DNA of 64,000 bases from Candidatus Gastranaerophilales bacterium. Its GTDB lineage: Bacteria; Cyanobacteriota; Vampirovibrionia; Gastranaerophilales; Gastranaerophilaceae. Within the stretch, counting starts at the first letter, position 1, and each line of letters begins with the position of its first letter. The position numbers were made by a program, and so were the translations under genes. The notes under the pieces are model-generated. The model was not told the origin of the DNA and ran no database searches. It saw only the letters and a program-made list of their open reading frames with translations. Positions 45,687 through 54,767 of this stretch are shown one piece after another. The DNA lies in assembly GCA_944325595.1 (NCBI GenBank), contig CALVAQ010000003.1, positions 62,001 to 126,000 of the forward strand. The letters are read 5' to 3'.

Positions 45687-46325
45687 CTAGAATTTTCCGC
45701 CTCTTAAAAAGTATTCCGAACAATTCATTCCGCTTGAACGTTTATTGCAGTCTCTTTCGAGCTCTTCATTGGTAAGTTTTGAACCGAAAGCTTCTATCCT
45801 GTCACTGTACAGATATATTCCGAAAATATCGATACCTATCCGATTTGGTTTTTGTATGCCGTTCATGTCGAACAAAGCAATACCGCAGGGTTTTGTTCTG
45901 CTGCAATTGCAATCAAGCCATTTAAATCCGACTATATCGCCGCTGTCTTGATAGGCAAAAAGTCTTGTGAACAAAATTGACTGCATGGGTATTTGCGCAC
46001 CGTTTTTGAAACGGTAGTGATATGATTTCAGATTTTTTGCAGACTTGCTCAAATCTACATTCAGATACGGACCGATTATTTTGAAAATCTCCTGCTCTTT
46101 TTCTTCCGTATTGCTTTTGCAGATTGTTTCCAGTTTGTCTTTGTCGCTTATATTAAAAACCTCAAAATTTGATTGAGTTTCCGCAAAATTGTTTTTCCAG
46201 TCGGAAATAACTTTTGCCTCTTTTGAGTTGTTGAAAATAGCAGGGATGCAAAGTATCACTGTTGTCAAAAGCAAACAGAAAACTATAGTTATTTCTACCA
46301 TGTTAAAAGCTTTGAGTTTTTTCAT
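45687..46325 (-). CDS. Type IV pseudopilin-like protein
   Basis: A 212-residue protein. The N-terminus KKLKAFNMVEITIVFCLLLTTVIL has the prepilin layout: a short basic leader, cleavage before Phe, Glu at +5 (actually +4/5 of FNMVE) and a long hydrophobic helix. The residue before the cleavage point is Ala rather than the usual Gly. The exported part contains several cysteines (CKS, LDCNCSRTKPCG, RDCNKRSSGMNCSEYF), suggesting disulphides. It could be a minor pilin of the system driven by PilT or a type II-like pseudopilin. It is alone, without pilus genes nearby. Confidence 0.75.
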   Translation of the reverse strand: MKKLKAFNMVEITIVFCLLLTTVILCIPAIFNNSKEAKVISDWKNNFAETQSNFEVFNISDKDKLETICKSNTEEKEQEIFKIIGPYLNVDLSKSAKNLKSYHYRFKNGAQIPMQSILFTRLFAYQDSGDIVGFKWLDCNCSRTKPCGIALFDMNGIQKPNRIGIDIFGIYLYSDRIEAFGSKLTNEELERDCNKRSSGMNCSEYFLRGGKF

Positions 46326-46366
46326 AAATTTTTCGTTTTGAATGTTTAGAACTTCTGTAACATGAC

Positions 46367-47233
46367 TTACCTTGCCATATCGAGTTGTTTTTTTTCTTTC
46401 ATCAATTTGTCATAAATCCATTCAGGTATAAAGTTTTTGCCCAGAATGATTTGTCCGTTGTTCGGGTTTGGTGCATGGAAATCCGAACCGCCCGTGATAA
46501 TGAGCCCGTTTTTCTCCGCAATTGTTGAATAATACTCTACCATTGCAGGAGAATGCTTTCTGTGGTATGCCTCTACCCCTCTGAGTCCGTAATGCATAAA
46601 TTCTTTTATCAGATTTTCTGCATCCTCGACATCGAAAGGGTGGGCAAATACGGGAATTCCGCCGGCATCATAGATAATTTCGATTGCTTCATGCGGCGTG
46701 ATGGTTTTTCTTTGCACATAAACTTCCGAATCATTATTTATGTATTTGTTGTAGGCTTCCATCATACTGTTTGTTCCGCCGGCGAGAGTAATAGCTTTTG
46801 CTATATGCGGACGACCTATACTTCCGCCTTCCGCAACAAGACTTTTGAGTTTATCAAAAGTAATATGTATGCCTTCTTTTTTGTTTAAAAGATGAATAAT
46901 TTCTTCGGTTTGTTCAATACGTGCTTTTTGCTGTGTTTTGAGCATTTCTTGAAAATCATTGTCTTCACGGTTCATAAAATATCCGAGGATGTGTATTTCC
47001 GTGTCTTTATAAATTGTGTTGATTTCTACCCCCGGAAGAATTTCCAGCGGAGTCGAAGAATTTTCTTTTGCGATTTTTTGAGCATAGTTTACCGCTATCG
47101 GATACGCCAGGACATTGTCGTGGTCAGTAATTGCGATAGCATTCAAACCTGCTTCAATAGCAGTATCCACAATCTTTTCGGGCGAAAAAACACCGTCCGA
47201 ATAGGTTGTGTGAATGTGTAAATCGACTTTCAC
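46367..47233 (-). CDS. PHP-domain phosphoesterase (RNase AM/YciV-like)
   Basis: A 288-residue protein of the polymerase-and-histidinol-phosphatase fold. Metal-binding motifs: DLHIHTTYSDGVFSPEKIV at the start, ITDHDN, LPGVEINT, HILGYF, GIPVFAHPF and TGGSDFHAPN near the end. Family members act as 5'-3' exonucleases or 3',5'-bisphosphate nucleotidases on short RNAs. It is 15 bases downstream of ymdB and joins a ymdB/rny RNA-turnover cluster. Confidence 0.93.
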   Translation of the reverse strand: MKVDLHIHTTYSDGVFSPEKIVDTAIEAGLNAIAITDHDNVLAYPIAVNYAQKIAKENSSTPLEILPGVEINTIYKDTEIHILGYFMNREDNDFQEMLKTQQKARIEQTEEIIHLLNKKEGIHITFDKLKSLVAEGGSIGRPHIAKAITLAGGTNSMMEAYNKYINNDSEVYVQRKTITPHEAIEIIYDAGGIPVFAHPFDVEDAENLIKEFMHYGLRGVEAYHRKHSPAMVEYYSTIAEKNGLIITGGSDFHAPNPNNGQIILGKNFIPEWIYDKLMKEKKQLDMAR

Positions 47234-47248
47234 CTTTCTATCCTTTCA

Positions 47249-48070
47249 TCATTCATTTACCTCACTAATATCTTTTATAACTTGAATTCTTTTTATGCTT
47301 TGTGCTTGCCCTGAAACGGCATCAAAGCTCATTTCTACCCCGTCAAACTCTGTTATAGAAGAGTCTTCTATGTCAAAACGCTCGGGAATGCTGGTGATAA
47401 GACGTTTTACCGAAGTTTCATATGCCATACCGATAACGGAGTCATAAGCCCCGCAAAAACCGGCATCTGTAATATATGCAGTGTAACTGTTTATGATTTT
47501 TTCGTCTGCTGTTTGAACATGCGTATGTGTACCCAGAACGGCACTGATTTTGTGTTCGGAACAGAATTTTGCAAAGCAGATTTTTTCTGCTGTTGCTTCG
47601 GCATGAAAATCAACTATAACAATCGGCGCCTGTTCTTTTATCTTTTCAATTTCGTTTTGAACAATTTCCCACGGCGAGTCTACGGGATTCATAAAAGTTC
47701 TGCCGAGAAAATTTAAAACGGCAATTTTTGTATCTTTCACATTAAAAATGCGATACCCCGTACCGTATGTGCCTTTCGGATAGTTCCAGGGGCGTATCAG
47801 CCTGTCTGAATTGTTTATATATGAATAGATGTCTTTTTTATCCCAGATATGATTGCCTGACGTGAAACAGTCTATACCGAAGCCGGCAAGCTCGTTGTGA
47901 TTTTTCTCGGTCAGACCAAATCCATGAGATGCGTTTTCGACATTGGCAATTATAAAATCATAACTGTTTTCTTCAGAAGACTGAAGGGCGTTCAGGTAAT
48001 GCTTTGCGGCATTACGTCCCGGACGTCCTACAATGTCTCCTATAAATAGTACTTTAATGTTGCCTGTCAT
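47249..48070 (-). CDS. ymdB: YmdB-family metallophosphoesterase
   Basis: A 273-residue protein. Calcineurin-like motifs: FIGDIVGRPGRNA at the start, NVENASHGFGLTE, TSGNHIWDK, NFLGRTFMNP, VDFHAEATAEK, and GTHTHVQTAD near residue 180. In B. subtilis YmdB hydrolyses 2',3'-cAMP-type nucleotides and affects biofilm gene expression. It lies 66 bases downstream of rny, the same linkage seen in Firmicutes. Confidence 0.94.
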   Translation of the reverse strand: MTGNIKVLFIGDIVGRPGRNAAKHYLNALQSSEENSYDFIIANVENASHGFGLTEKNHNELAGFGIDCFTSGNHIWDKKDIYSYINNSDRLIRPWNYPKGTYGTGYRIFNVKDTKIAVLNFLGRTFMNPVDSPWEIVQNEIEKIKEQAPIVIVDFHAEATAEKICFAKFCSEHKISAVLGTHTHVQTADEKIINSYTAYITDAGFCGAYDSVIGMAYETSVKRLITSIPERFDIEDSSITEFDGVEMSFDAVSGQAQSIKRIQVIKDISEVNE

Positions 48071-48136
48071 ATCTTTTGCCTGTTGTATTTGGATTCAAGG
48101 ACAGATTGTCAGACGAATATCAAAGTCAAACTGTTA

Positions 48137-49657
48137 TCATTTCGCAATTTCAGTAGTTCTGATTTCACGAACAACGGTAACTCTGATTTGACCCGGATAG
48201 TCGAGTTCTTCTTCAATACGTTTCGCAACATCACGGGCTAACTTTGCGCTTGCCAAATCATCGAACACATCAGGCTGGACAATAATCCTAACCTCACGAC
48301 CCGCCTGTACGGCAAAAGACTGTTTGATTCCCTCATAGCTTGAGGCAATCTCTTCAATTTTGTTGAGTCTTTTGATGTAAATTTCAAGAGTATCACGTCT
48401 TGAACCGGGGCGTCCGGCTGATATAGCATCCGCAAGTTTTACCAAAACTGCTTCAATCGTATTTGCTGTAACGTCATCATGGTGAGCTTCGATAGCGTGA
48501 ATAACTTCTTCTTTCTCACCATAACGGCGGGCAAGTTCTACACCTAACTCAATATGCGTGCCGTCTTGAGTCTGGTCGACAGCCTTGCCTATGTCGTGCA
48601 GGAGTCCGGCACGTTTTGCAATTTGAACATTGGCACCGAGTTCGGCAGCCAGCATTCCCGCAATGTGTCCGACTTCCAGTGAGTGTTTCAAAACATTCTG
48701 TCCGTAACTTGTTCTGTAATACAGACGACCGAGAGTTTTGATTAACTCTTTATGAAGGTTCAATACACCCATATCAACTGCGGCATTTTCACCTTCTTTT
48801 TTGATTTTTTCTTCAATCTCTTCCTGCGCTTTTTCTACCATTTCTTCAATTCTGACGGGGTGGATACGACCGTCTGCAATGAGTTTTTCCAGCGCAACTT
48901 TTGCAACCTCACGTCTTACGGGGTCAAAGCTTGAAAGAACTACGGCCTCTGGTGTGTCATCGATAATTAAATCGACGCCGGTCAATGTTTCCAGAGTTCT
49001 GATGTTTCGACCTTCACGACCGATGATACGTCCTTTCATTTCGTCGGACGGGAGGTTTACTACAGAAACCGTGGACTCAACAACCTGATCAATTGCGCAT
49101 CTTTGCATTGTGGTTGAAAGAATATCCTGAGCCAGCTCTTTTGCTGATTCTCTGATTTTTGCTTCATTTTCTCTAATGAGCTGCATTTGCTCCTGCTGCA
49201 GGTCTTGTTTGAGCTGTTCAAGCAGCATGTGTCTTGCTTCTTCTCTTGACATACCTGCAATTTTTTCGGTTTCTTCAATTTGTTTTGCGATTAAATCAGC
49301 AAGATAATCTTCTTTTTCGAGAAGTTCATCCATTTTTTTCTGAGCCTGAAAAGATTTTTCTTCGGCTTCCTGGATTTTGTCTTCGAGCATATCTTCTTTT
49401 TTCAGAAGTTTGTCTTCTGCTCTTTGCAAATCCTGACGGCGTTCTCTGACTTCGTCGTCAAATTTTTCCCGTTCCGCATGCAATGCTTCTTTTGCCTGAA
49501 TCATTGCTTCTTTTTTCAAAAGATTTTCCTTTTCGGTGTTTTCTTTTGATATGTTGTCATAAAGATTTTGCACGGTTTTCTTTTTTTGCCAGATTGCAAA
49601 GGCAATGCCGGTCATGGCAATCAAGGCAATTATTAAAAGTGCAATTAATAAATACAT
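48137..49657 (-). CDS. rny: Ribonuclease Y
   Basis: A 506-residue endoribonuclease that starts mRNA decay. The N-terminal anchor is residues 1-25 ([20 protein letters not shown]). A long coiled coil of Glu/Lys heptads follows to about 190. The KH domain has [16 protein letters not shown], and the HD domain has [28 protein letters not shown] and IEAHHDDV. The C-terminal block ends [15 protein letters not shown]. The upstream gap of 246 bases to the next gene is AT-rich, with no clear element. Confidence 0.97.
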   Translation of the reverse strand: MYLLIALLIIALIAMTGIAFAIWQKKKTVQNLYDNISKENTEKENLLKKEAMIQAKEALHAEREKFDDEVRERRQDLQRAEDKLLKKEDMLEDKIQEAEEKSFQAQKKMDELLEKEDYLADLIAKQIEETEKIAGMSREEARHMLLEQLKQDLQQEQMQLIRENEAKIRESAKELAQDILSTTMQRCAIDQVVESTVSVVNLPSDEMKGRIIGREGRNIRTLETLTGVDLIIDDTPEAVVLSSFDPVRREVAKVALEKLIADGRIHPVRIEEMVEKAQEEIEEKIKKEGENAAVDMGVLNLHKELIKTLGRLYYRTSYGQNVLKHSLEVGHIAGMLAAELGANVQIAKRAGLLHDIGKAVDQTQDGTHIELGVELARRYGEKEEVIHAIEAHHDDVTANTIEAVLVKLADAISAGRPGSRRDTLEIYIKRLNKIEEIASSYEGIKQSFAVQAGREVRIIVQPDVFDDLASAKLARDVAKRIEEELDYPGQIRVTVVREIRTTEIAK

Positions 49658-49903
49658 TGTGTCGATTGTCCTGTACCTCTTTTTCTATATATACACATAT
49701 CCAAATATGCCGGATTTTCTGGCATATTCGGGTTAATTCTTTTTATGTTTTGAATTTTATTTAATTCATATAAAAATAATTAAATTCTTTATACTAAACT
49801 AAGACAATAATATCATATATTTTTGTTTTTTAAAAGAAATTCAGAGAAAAAACACTATATAAAGGCATTTTGCTTAACATTGTTTAAAAAAACGAAAGTT
49901 GTT

Positions 49904-51727
49904 TTATTTATTTTCTTTTATTCCTTCCGTTCCGGGGAATGAGTTTTTTCCTGTTCTCAAGAAAGTGATATAGTACTGAATTTTCGGAATAATTGTGGAC
50001 AGGAACAGGGCAGATACACCCATTGCCAACCCCATAAACAAGCCGCCTTTTACCATATTGCGTTTGTTGAGTTTGAGCATTCTCTCAGGCGTAACAACTC
50101 CTGACTCTTGAGCATCTTTGACAATTGCTTTTACGTAATCTATTACCTGCTGTTTTTTCTCTTCAATTTGTTTTAACGGCAGATATTTGTACGGGTCAGA
50201 AAGCGGTTTCGGATTATTCTTTTCTTTGTATATATTGTTCAGAATATTGCTCATGAATTCGGGGTCTCTGATTATGCCGCCTCTGAGAATATCTTCAACC
50301 TGTGATTCGGAAAGAATTCTTGCACTGATTTTTTCTTTGTCAAAGTATCTTTCAGGCTGCATAACCTCTGACATCTTTCTTGCTATCTGTTTGAGTCTGT
50401 CTCTGTCTTCGGGTTTTGCAAACTGATCAACTTTTGCCTCAAATTCGCTCAACTTCATTATTCTCGGTTCAAGTTCCTGTTTCTTTTTAATCAAGCCGAA
50501 CAAATACTTTTTAGGTTCGGGTTCAGGTCTTGGTTCAAAGAACTTGCTGAATAGTTCATTATCAAGTTCTTTTCCGAGAGTAAATTCTTTGAAAGTGTTT
50601 ACATTGATTTTATCAGGCATGTTTTGTTCTGCCATTTTGTCAATCATATAGTTGTGAACTTCCATTGCGCTCATAGGATTGAGTTTTGTGTTCAAACCGC
50701 CAAATGAATCATGCTTGTTCATAAATGCCATAATTGCAGGCATTGAGAAGCAATAGAAGTAGATAGAAGAGAGGTCTCTGAACAGAATTTCAACTCTTTC
50801 GTCTTTGTTCCTTGCATTGAGAGTTCTGCCCGAAACCGTACCTACATCAGTACCCATAAGTTTCCAGATGGCATTTTCTTCAAAATTTTGCACTATTCGA
50901 AGAAGTGATTCTGTAGAACCTTTAAATGACGGGTTTTGTGAATTTGCTGATTCTTGCTGCGGTGCCTGTGTTTGAACGGATGTCTGCGGTTGAACAACAG
51001 ATGCCGTATCAGCAAGTGCCGCTTTTGAAGAAATTGCAGCCGAAACAGCCGGTAAGATACCTTCCTTGTGTGCTTTGAAGTTTTCTACGGCATTTATTGA
51101 TATACCTTTTGCCGAGAAAATTGAACGGGCATCTTTTATCGTAAGTCTTGTTGTATAAGGATTCGGTGCTTTTTCGTGATTCGGGTCTTTTTTGTCCATT
51201 CTGCCGTAAATGTGTCTTGTGATAGCCTGATTGACTTTAGGAACAACATATCCTATAAACAAGCATGCAGTGATAAGGCTGGCAAATGTCTTTCCCACAG
51301 AGTATTTTGCCAGATATTCAGGTGAAACTTTGAGCTTTGAAGCCATATCTTTGATATAGTTTTTGAACGGACTTCTTCCTACATCAACACCGACATCAGG
51401 CATGTTTTTCGGTATTTTCATAAATGCCTGTCCGATTTTGTCGAACAGTTTGCCAAACATTGTTGCGCCAAACAACCAGAAAATAGCACCCAGAGCCTCT
51501 TCTGTTACTCTCTCACGTGCTTCTACAAATCCGTCTCTTTTGTATGCCTGATATGTTCTGCCGCCCGTAACGGTACCTTCAAGAAGAACTACAGGCAAAA
51601 TAGCACCTGATTTGTCCAACTGGGTTACGAATTTTCTTAATAATGACGGCTTTACTTTAAAATTTACAGGGTTTATCATTTTTTTACTTATTAAAACTTG
51701 TTTGGCTTTATTTTTAAGTTTCCTCAA
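49904..51727 (-). CDS. Large hypothetical membrane protein, lineage-specific
   Basis: A 607-residue protein. Predicted helices lie near residues 80-105 (ALGAIFWLFGATMFGKLF), 148-170 (FASLITACLFIGYVVP), possibly 325-340, and 560-585 (LFMGLAMGVSALFLSTIIP). Between them is a Gln/Ser/Ala-rich linker around 245-270, then NPSFKGSTE. No domain is recognised. The frame starts with TTG at 51727; an ATG 17 codons later (51676) is an alternative. A GAGGA just after the TTG cannot serve it. Function unknown. Confidence 0.75.
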   Translation of the reverse strand: MRKLKNKAKQVLISKKMINPVNFKVKPSLLRKFVTQLDKSGAILPVVLLEGTVTGGRTYQAYKRDGFVEARERVTEEALGAIFWLFGATMFGKLFDKIGQAFMKIPKNMPDVGVDVGRSPFKNYIKDMASKLKVSPEYLAKYSVGKTFASLITACLFIGYVVPKVNQAITRHIYGRMDKKDPNHEKAPNPYTTRLTIKDARSIFSAKGISINAVENFKAHKEGILPAVSAAISSKAALADTASVVQPQTSVQTQAPQQESANSQNPSFKGSTESLLRIVQNFEENAIWKLMGTDVGTVSGRTLNARNKDERVEILFRDLSSIYFYCFSMPAIMAFMNKHDSFGGLNTKLNPMSAMEVHNYMIDKMAEQNMPDKINVNTFKEFTLGKELDNELFSKFFEPRPEPEPKKYLFGLIKKKQELEPRIMKLSEFEAKVDQFAKPEDRDRLKQIARKMSEVMQPERYFDKEKISARILSESQVEDILRGGIIRDPEFMSNILNNIYKEKNNPKPLSDPYKYLPLKQIEEKKQQVIDYVKAIVKDAQESGVVTPERMLKLNKRNMVKGGLFMGLAMGVSALFLSTIIPKIQYYITFLRTGKNSFPGTEGIKENK

Positions 51728-51787
51728 AATTATTTTTACACAAACATATAATAATAATTAGTGAGATTGTTACACTTATTTACATTT

Positions 51788-52774
51788 TTACACAATAATG
51801 TCGTATGCCTTCAGCGGCTGTCCTGATGCACTACTCAATGAATGTGCGGAGGCTTTTCTGCCTGTCGGCGGATGATTGTATGAAGTTTCCGCAATGCCGG
51901 GGTCTCTGAGTCTGTATATTTCAGCAACTCTGTCATCCAGTGCTTTTGCACTCTGTTTATACAAATCTGCAACATAATCCATTTCGGGGTCATAGACATC
52001 TTTTACGCATTCCGTCCAATATTTTGCCTGTATTCTGTATGCATCTTGTTCTTCACGAACAGAGGTATAAGGGTCATTGTCTTTGCCGTGCACAAATTCG
52101 TGGATAATATATGCTCCTGTCAATTGCGGGTCAGCATAGGTATATTCGTCTGTTACGGAAATTCGTCTTTTGTTGTGCTCATACTGTGCAATGTTTGAGC
52201 GTCCTCCCATTTTTGAGGTTTTGTCAAAAGACACGACAATGTCTTTCATACTGTTTGTGTAACCTCTCGGGAAATAACTTTTTGCTATTTTTACTGCCTG
52301 AGTAAGATTGTTTACGGCAGTTTCGTATTTCTGCTGCTGTGCTTTTTGCGGGTCTATACAGGCGAGCAAAAGGTTTTGCGCATCAAGGAGGTTTCTTTTT
52401 GCATAATCATAATTTGGTTCTATTTTTAGAGCTTTGTTAAAATATTCAATCGATTTTGAAAAAGAGCCGCTTTTTTTGTAGCATTCTCCAAGAAACGTAA
52501 TATTCTCTATATCCTGCGGATTTGCGGCAACATAAACTTCTAAATGAGGGATTGCCTCTTTGAATTGATTGTTGAAGCTGTATGTTTTTGCAAGGTTAAG
52601 ATTTGCATCGGCATCCTGCGGGTTTGAAGCAAGAAATTTTTTGTACAGCTCTATAGCCCTGTCATAGTAGCCTTCTTGCATAAACGTATCAGCCTGTGCT
52701 TTTAAAGAGCTCTGGACAAGGTTTCCTCTGAATTGAGGTGTATTGTTATTCTTTACCGGTATTAAAGAAATCAA
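51788..52774 (-). CDS. TPR protein with C-terminal zinc-peptidase-like HEFVH motif
   Basis: A 328-residue protein. The N-terminus MISLIPVKNNNTPQFRGN is followed by three or four TPRs (about 25-135). The C-terminal half contains YIIHEFVHGKD, with HExxH at residues 225-229, and EEQDAYRIQAKYW at 241-253, which can supply a third Glu ligand as in gluzincin-like proteases. The start is TTG with GGAAG five bases upstream. There is no obvious signal peptide. A peptidase role is inferred from the motif alone. Confidence 0.75.
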   Translation of the reverse strand: MISLIPVKNNNTPQFRGNLVQSSLKAQADTFMQEGYYDRAIELYKKFLASNPQDADANLNLAKTYSFNNQFKEAIPHLEVYVAANPQDIENITFLGECYKKSGSFSKSIEYFNKALKIEPNYDYAKRNLLDAQNLLLACIDPQKAQQQKYETAVNNLTQAVKIAKSYFPRGYTNSMKDIVVSFDKTSKMGGRSNIAQYEHNKRRISVTDEYTYADPQLTGAYIIHEFVHGKDNDPYTSVREEQDAYRIQAKYWTECVKDVYDPEMDYVADLYKQSAKALDDRVAEIYRLRDPGIAETSYNHPPTGRKASAHSLSSASGQPLKAYDIIV

Positions 52775-52890
52775 TTGATACTTCCAATGTCTTACTTCAA
52801 AATGTATATTATCTTAAAACACCGTCAAACCAAAAATTGCCGAAAAATTTTTACAGTTTTATAAAAGTATACATTTTAAAATTCAGTATT

Positions 52891-52920
52891 GTAGGTCGGA
52901 TTTATTAATCCGACAAAATT
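52891..52920. repeat. Dispersed GTAGGTCGGATT hairpin, copy 2
   Basis: GTCGGATT at 52895-52902 pairs with AATCCGAC at 52907-52914. The 30-base unit matches 18159-18188 with one or two changes. It lies downstream of bioD in a 195-base gap that is otherwise AT-rich and featureless. Confidence 0.75.
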
Positions 52921-52969
52921 TTACCGGATTATATCTAAAAAATGTTTTAAGCAAAAAGGAAATTTGAAA

Positions 52970-53692
52970 TTACAAACTCAAATTCAGTTTCGGTATTTTT
53001 ATTCTGAAGATACTTTCTATATCAATGCTGTTTATCATAATGTTTATAATTTCGCCGGGTTTTGCCGGATTCAAATCCGTAATATCAGGAACAACTCCGA
53101 GTATATTTACGCCTGAGAACTCTTCAATAAGCCCCGGTGCTGTTCTTATTGCAATATCATCCGTACCGGACGGATATCGGTTTATCACAACGCCTGCTAT
53201 ATCCAGTCCTGCTTCTTTTGCTTGATTTATCGTCAAAAGAGTGTGATTGATAGTTCCGAGGTCGGGTCTTGCTACAATAAGAACGGGGATATCCAGCATT
53301 TTTGCAACATCGCACATTGTTTTGTTTTTTGTTACGGGGACCAAAAGTCCTCCAGCCCCTTCAACAAGCACAGTTTCGCAGTTTTGTTTTAGGGTCTGAA
53401 ATTCTCTTGAGACAGCAGACAGATTAATCTGAACACCGTCAAGCTCCGCAGCTGTATATGGCGCAGTAGGCGCTTTTAAAAGGTATGTACAAAGTGTTTC
53501 TACGTAAAAATCAAGTTTTTTTACAAAAGCCAGATCTGGAGAAACTAAAAAGCCGTTTTTTTCTTCCGCTCCGCTTTGAAACGGCTTGTATACGCCGGCT
53601 TTGTACCCCAGAGACTGCATAACTGCCGCAAGTCCTGCGGTTATCAGTGTTTTCCCTATATCTGTATCTGTTCCTGTTACAAAAACGTGCAT
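52970..53692 (-). CDS. bioD: Dethiobiotin synthetase
   Basis: A 240-residue ATP-dependent enzyme that closes the ureido ring of dethiobiotin. The P-loop reads GTDTDIGKTLITAGL (residues 7-21); KPFQSGAEEKNGF and VEGAGGLLVPV with the catalytic region follow, then IVARPDLGTINHTLLTINQA and GVVINRYP. The partner bioB is 4 kb away and separately transcribed. The start is one base from the pseudouridine synthase stop upstream, so the two are cotranscribed. Confidence 0.95.
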   Translation of the reverse strand: MHVFVTGTDTDIGKTLITAGLAAVMQSLGYKAGVYKPFQSGAEEKNGFLVSPDLAFVKKLDFYVETLCTYLLKAPTAPYTAAELDGVQINLSAVSREFQTLKQNCETVLVEGAGGLLVPVTKNKTMCDVAKMLDIPVLIVARPDLGTINHTLLTINQAKEAGLDIAGVVINRYPSGTDDIAIRTAPGLIEEFSGVNILGVVPDITDLNPAKPGEIINIMINSIDIESIFRIKIPKLNLSL

Positions 53693-53693
53693 T

Positions 53694-54488
53694 TTAGTTC
53701 TTTTCTTCTTGTTTAATTTCTTTTTGTGCCAATTTTTCGAGTTTTTGGATTTGTTTCAGCAAATCACTTACTTCTCTAGGTTTAAGATATTTAAACTGTC
53801 CTTTTTTGAGTCCTTGAATATTGATTGTTCCGTGCGAAACTCTTTTGAGCGAAATTACGGGATGTCCGAGATGCTCGAGCATTTTTCTGATTTGTCTGTT
53901 CATTCCTTGATACAAGACAATCTGCAATACTGTATTTTTTCCTTCAAATTCAACTATAGAAGCATCTGCATATGCAATTTTTCCTGCTTCTATTTCTATA
54001 CCTTTTGCCATCTGCAAAAGATGGTTTGTGTTCAGTCTTCCTTCCGCACAGACCCTGTATACTTTGGGCATTTTTATTGAAGGGTGAGTCATTTTGTTTA
54101 TAAAATCACCGTCATTTGTCAAAATCAAAAGACCGGTTGAGTCTTTATCCAGCCTGCCAACGGGTTTTAGCTCTTTCAATTCCGGCGGCAGAATGTCATA
54201 GATAGTTTTTCTGCCTTTTTCATCGTGCATTGTTGTAATATAACCGGCAGGTTTGTAATACTTTACGTAAACAAGGTTTTGTTTTTTGAGCGGTTCTCCG
54301 TTTACGGTTATTCTGTCTTTCGAAGATACACTGTACCCCAGCTCTTTTACAACCTGTCCGTTCACTTTTACTGCACCTGCTTCAATTAGTTCATCGGCTT
54401 TTCTTCTGGAACATAATCCGGAAGCGGCAATAGCTTTGTTCAGGCGAAAAAGAGATTGATTTTGTTTTGTATTTTTTTTGTTGAACAT
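53694..54488 (-). CDS. RsuA/RluB-family pseudouridine synthase
   Basis: A 264-residue protein. The N-terminal S4 RNA-binding domain is RLNKAIAASGLCSRRKADELI. The catalytic motif GRLDKDSTGLLILTNDGDF holds the active-site Asp. Later motifs are KVYRVCAEGRL, YQGMNRQIRKMLEHLGHPV and LKRVSHG. The family modifies 23S (RluB) or 16S (RsuA) rRNA; the S4 spacing fits RluB, but this is not certain. A Lys/Glu-rich tail of 30 residues follows. Confidence 0.94.
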   Translation of the reverse strand: MFNKKNTKQNQSLFRLNKAIAASGLCSRRKADELIEAGAVKVNGQVVKELGYSVSSKDRITVNGEPLKKQNLVYVKYYKPAGYITTMHDEKGRKTIYDILPPELKELKPVGRLDKDSTGLLILTNDGDFINKMTHPSIKMPKVYRVCAEGRLNTNHLLQMAKGIEIEAGKIAYADASIVEFEGKNTVLQIVLYQGMNRQIRKMLEHLGHPVISLKRVSHGTINIQGLKKGQFKYLKPREVSDLLKQIQKLEKLAQKEIKQEEKN

Positions 54489-54561
54489 AGTTTAATCATG
54501 AATAAAAACAAGACAAATTGCAATATGATTTATACCATTTGTTTATCTAATCTAGTGTCGT

Positions 54562-54665
54562 CACTGCCGCCTCGAGCTTCCCGCCCCTACTGTGCGTGTT
54601 CGCTTTGTCCACTTCGTAAGGACAGGCTCACTACTGCTCACTTCGCTGTGCGTGTTCGCTTTGTC
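54562..54665. repeat. GC-rich island with a 19-base direct repeat
   Basis: TGTGCGTGTTCGCTTTGTC occurs at 54591-54609 and 54647-54665, a 56-base period. The segment is visibly richer in GC than the genes around it. No reading frame of interest is present. The 279-base gap between the pseudouridine synthase and the next gene holds only this. Confidence 0.65.
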
Positions 54666-54767
54666 AAAAAATTTGTTCACGTCTTCCTCTCATAAAACCT
54701 GACTTTTAGTCAGCTTTTATTCGGCAGAGTGCTCCTTATTACGAAATTTTCTCGAACAACTTATGTT

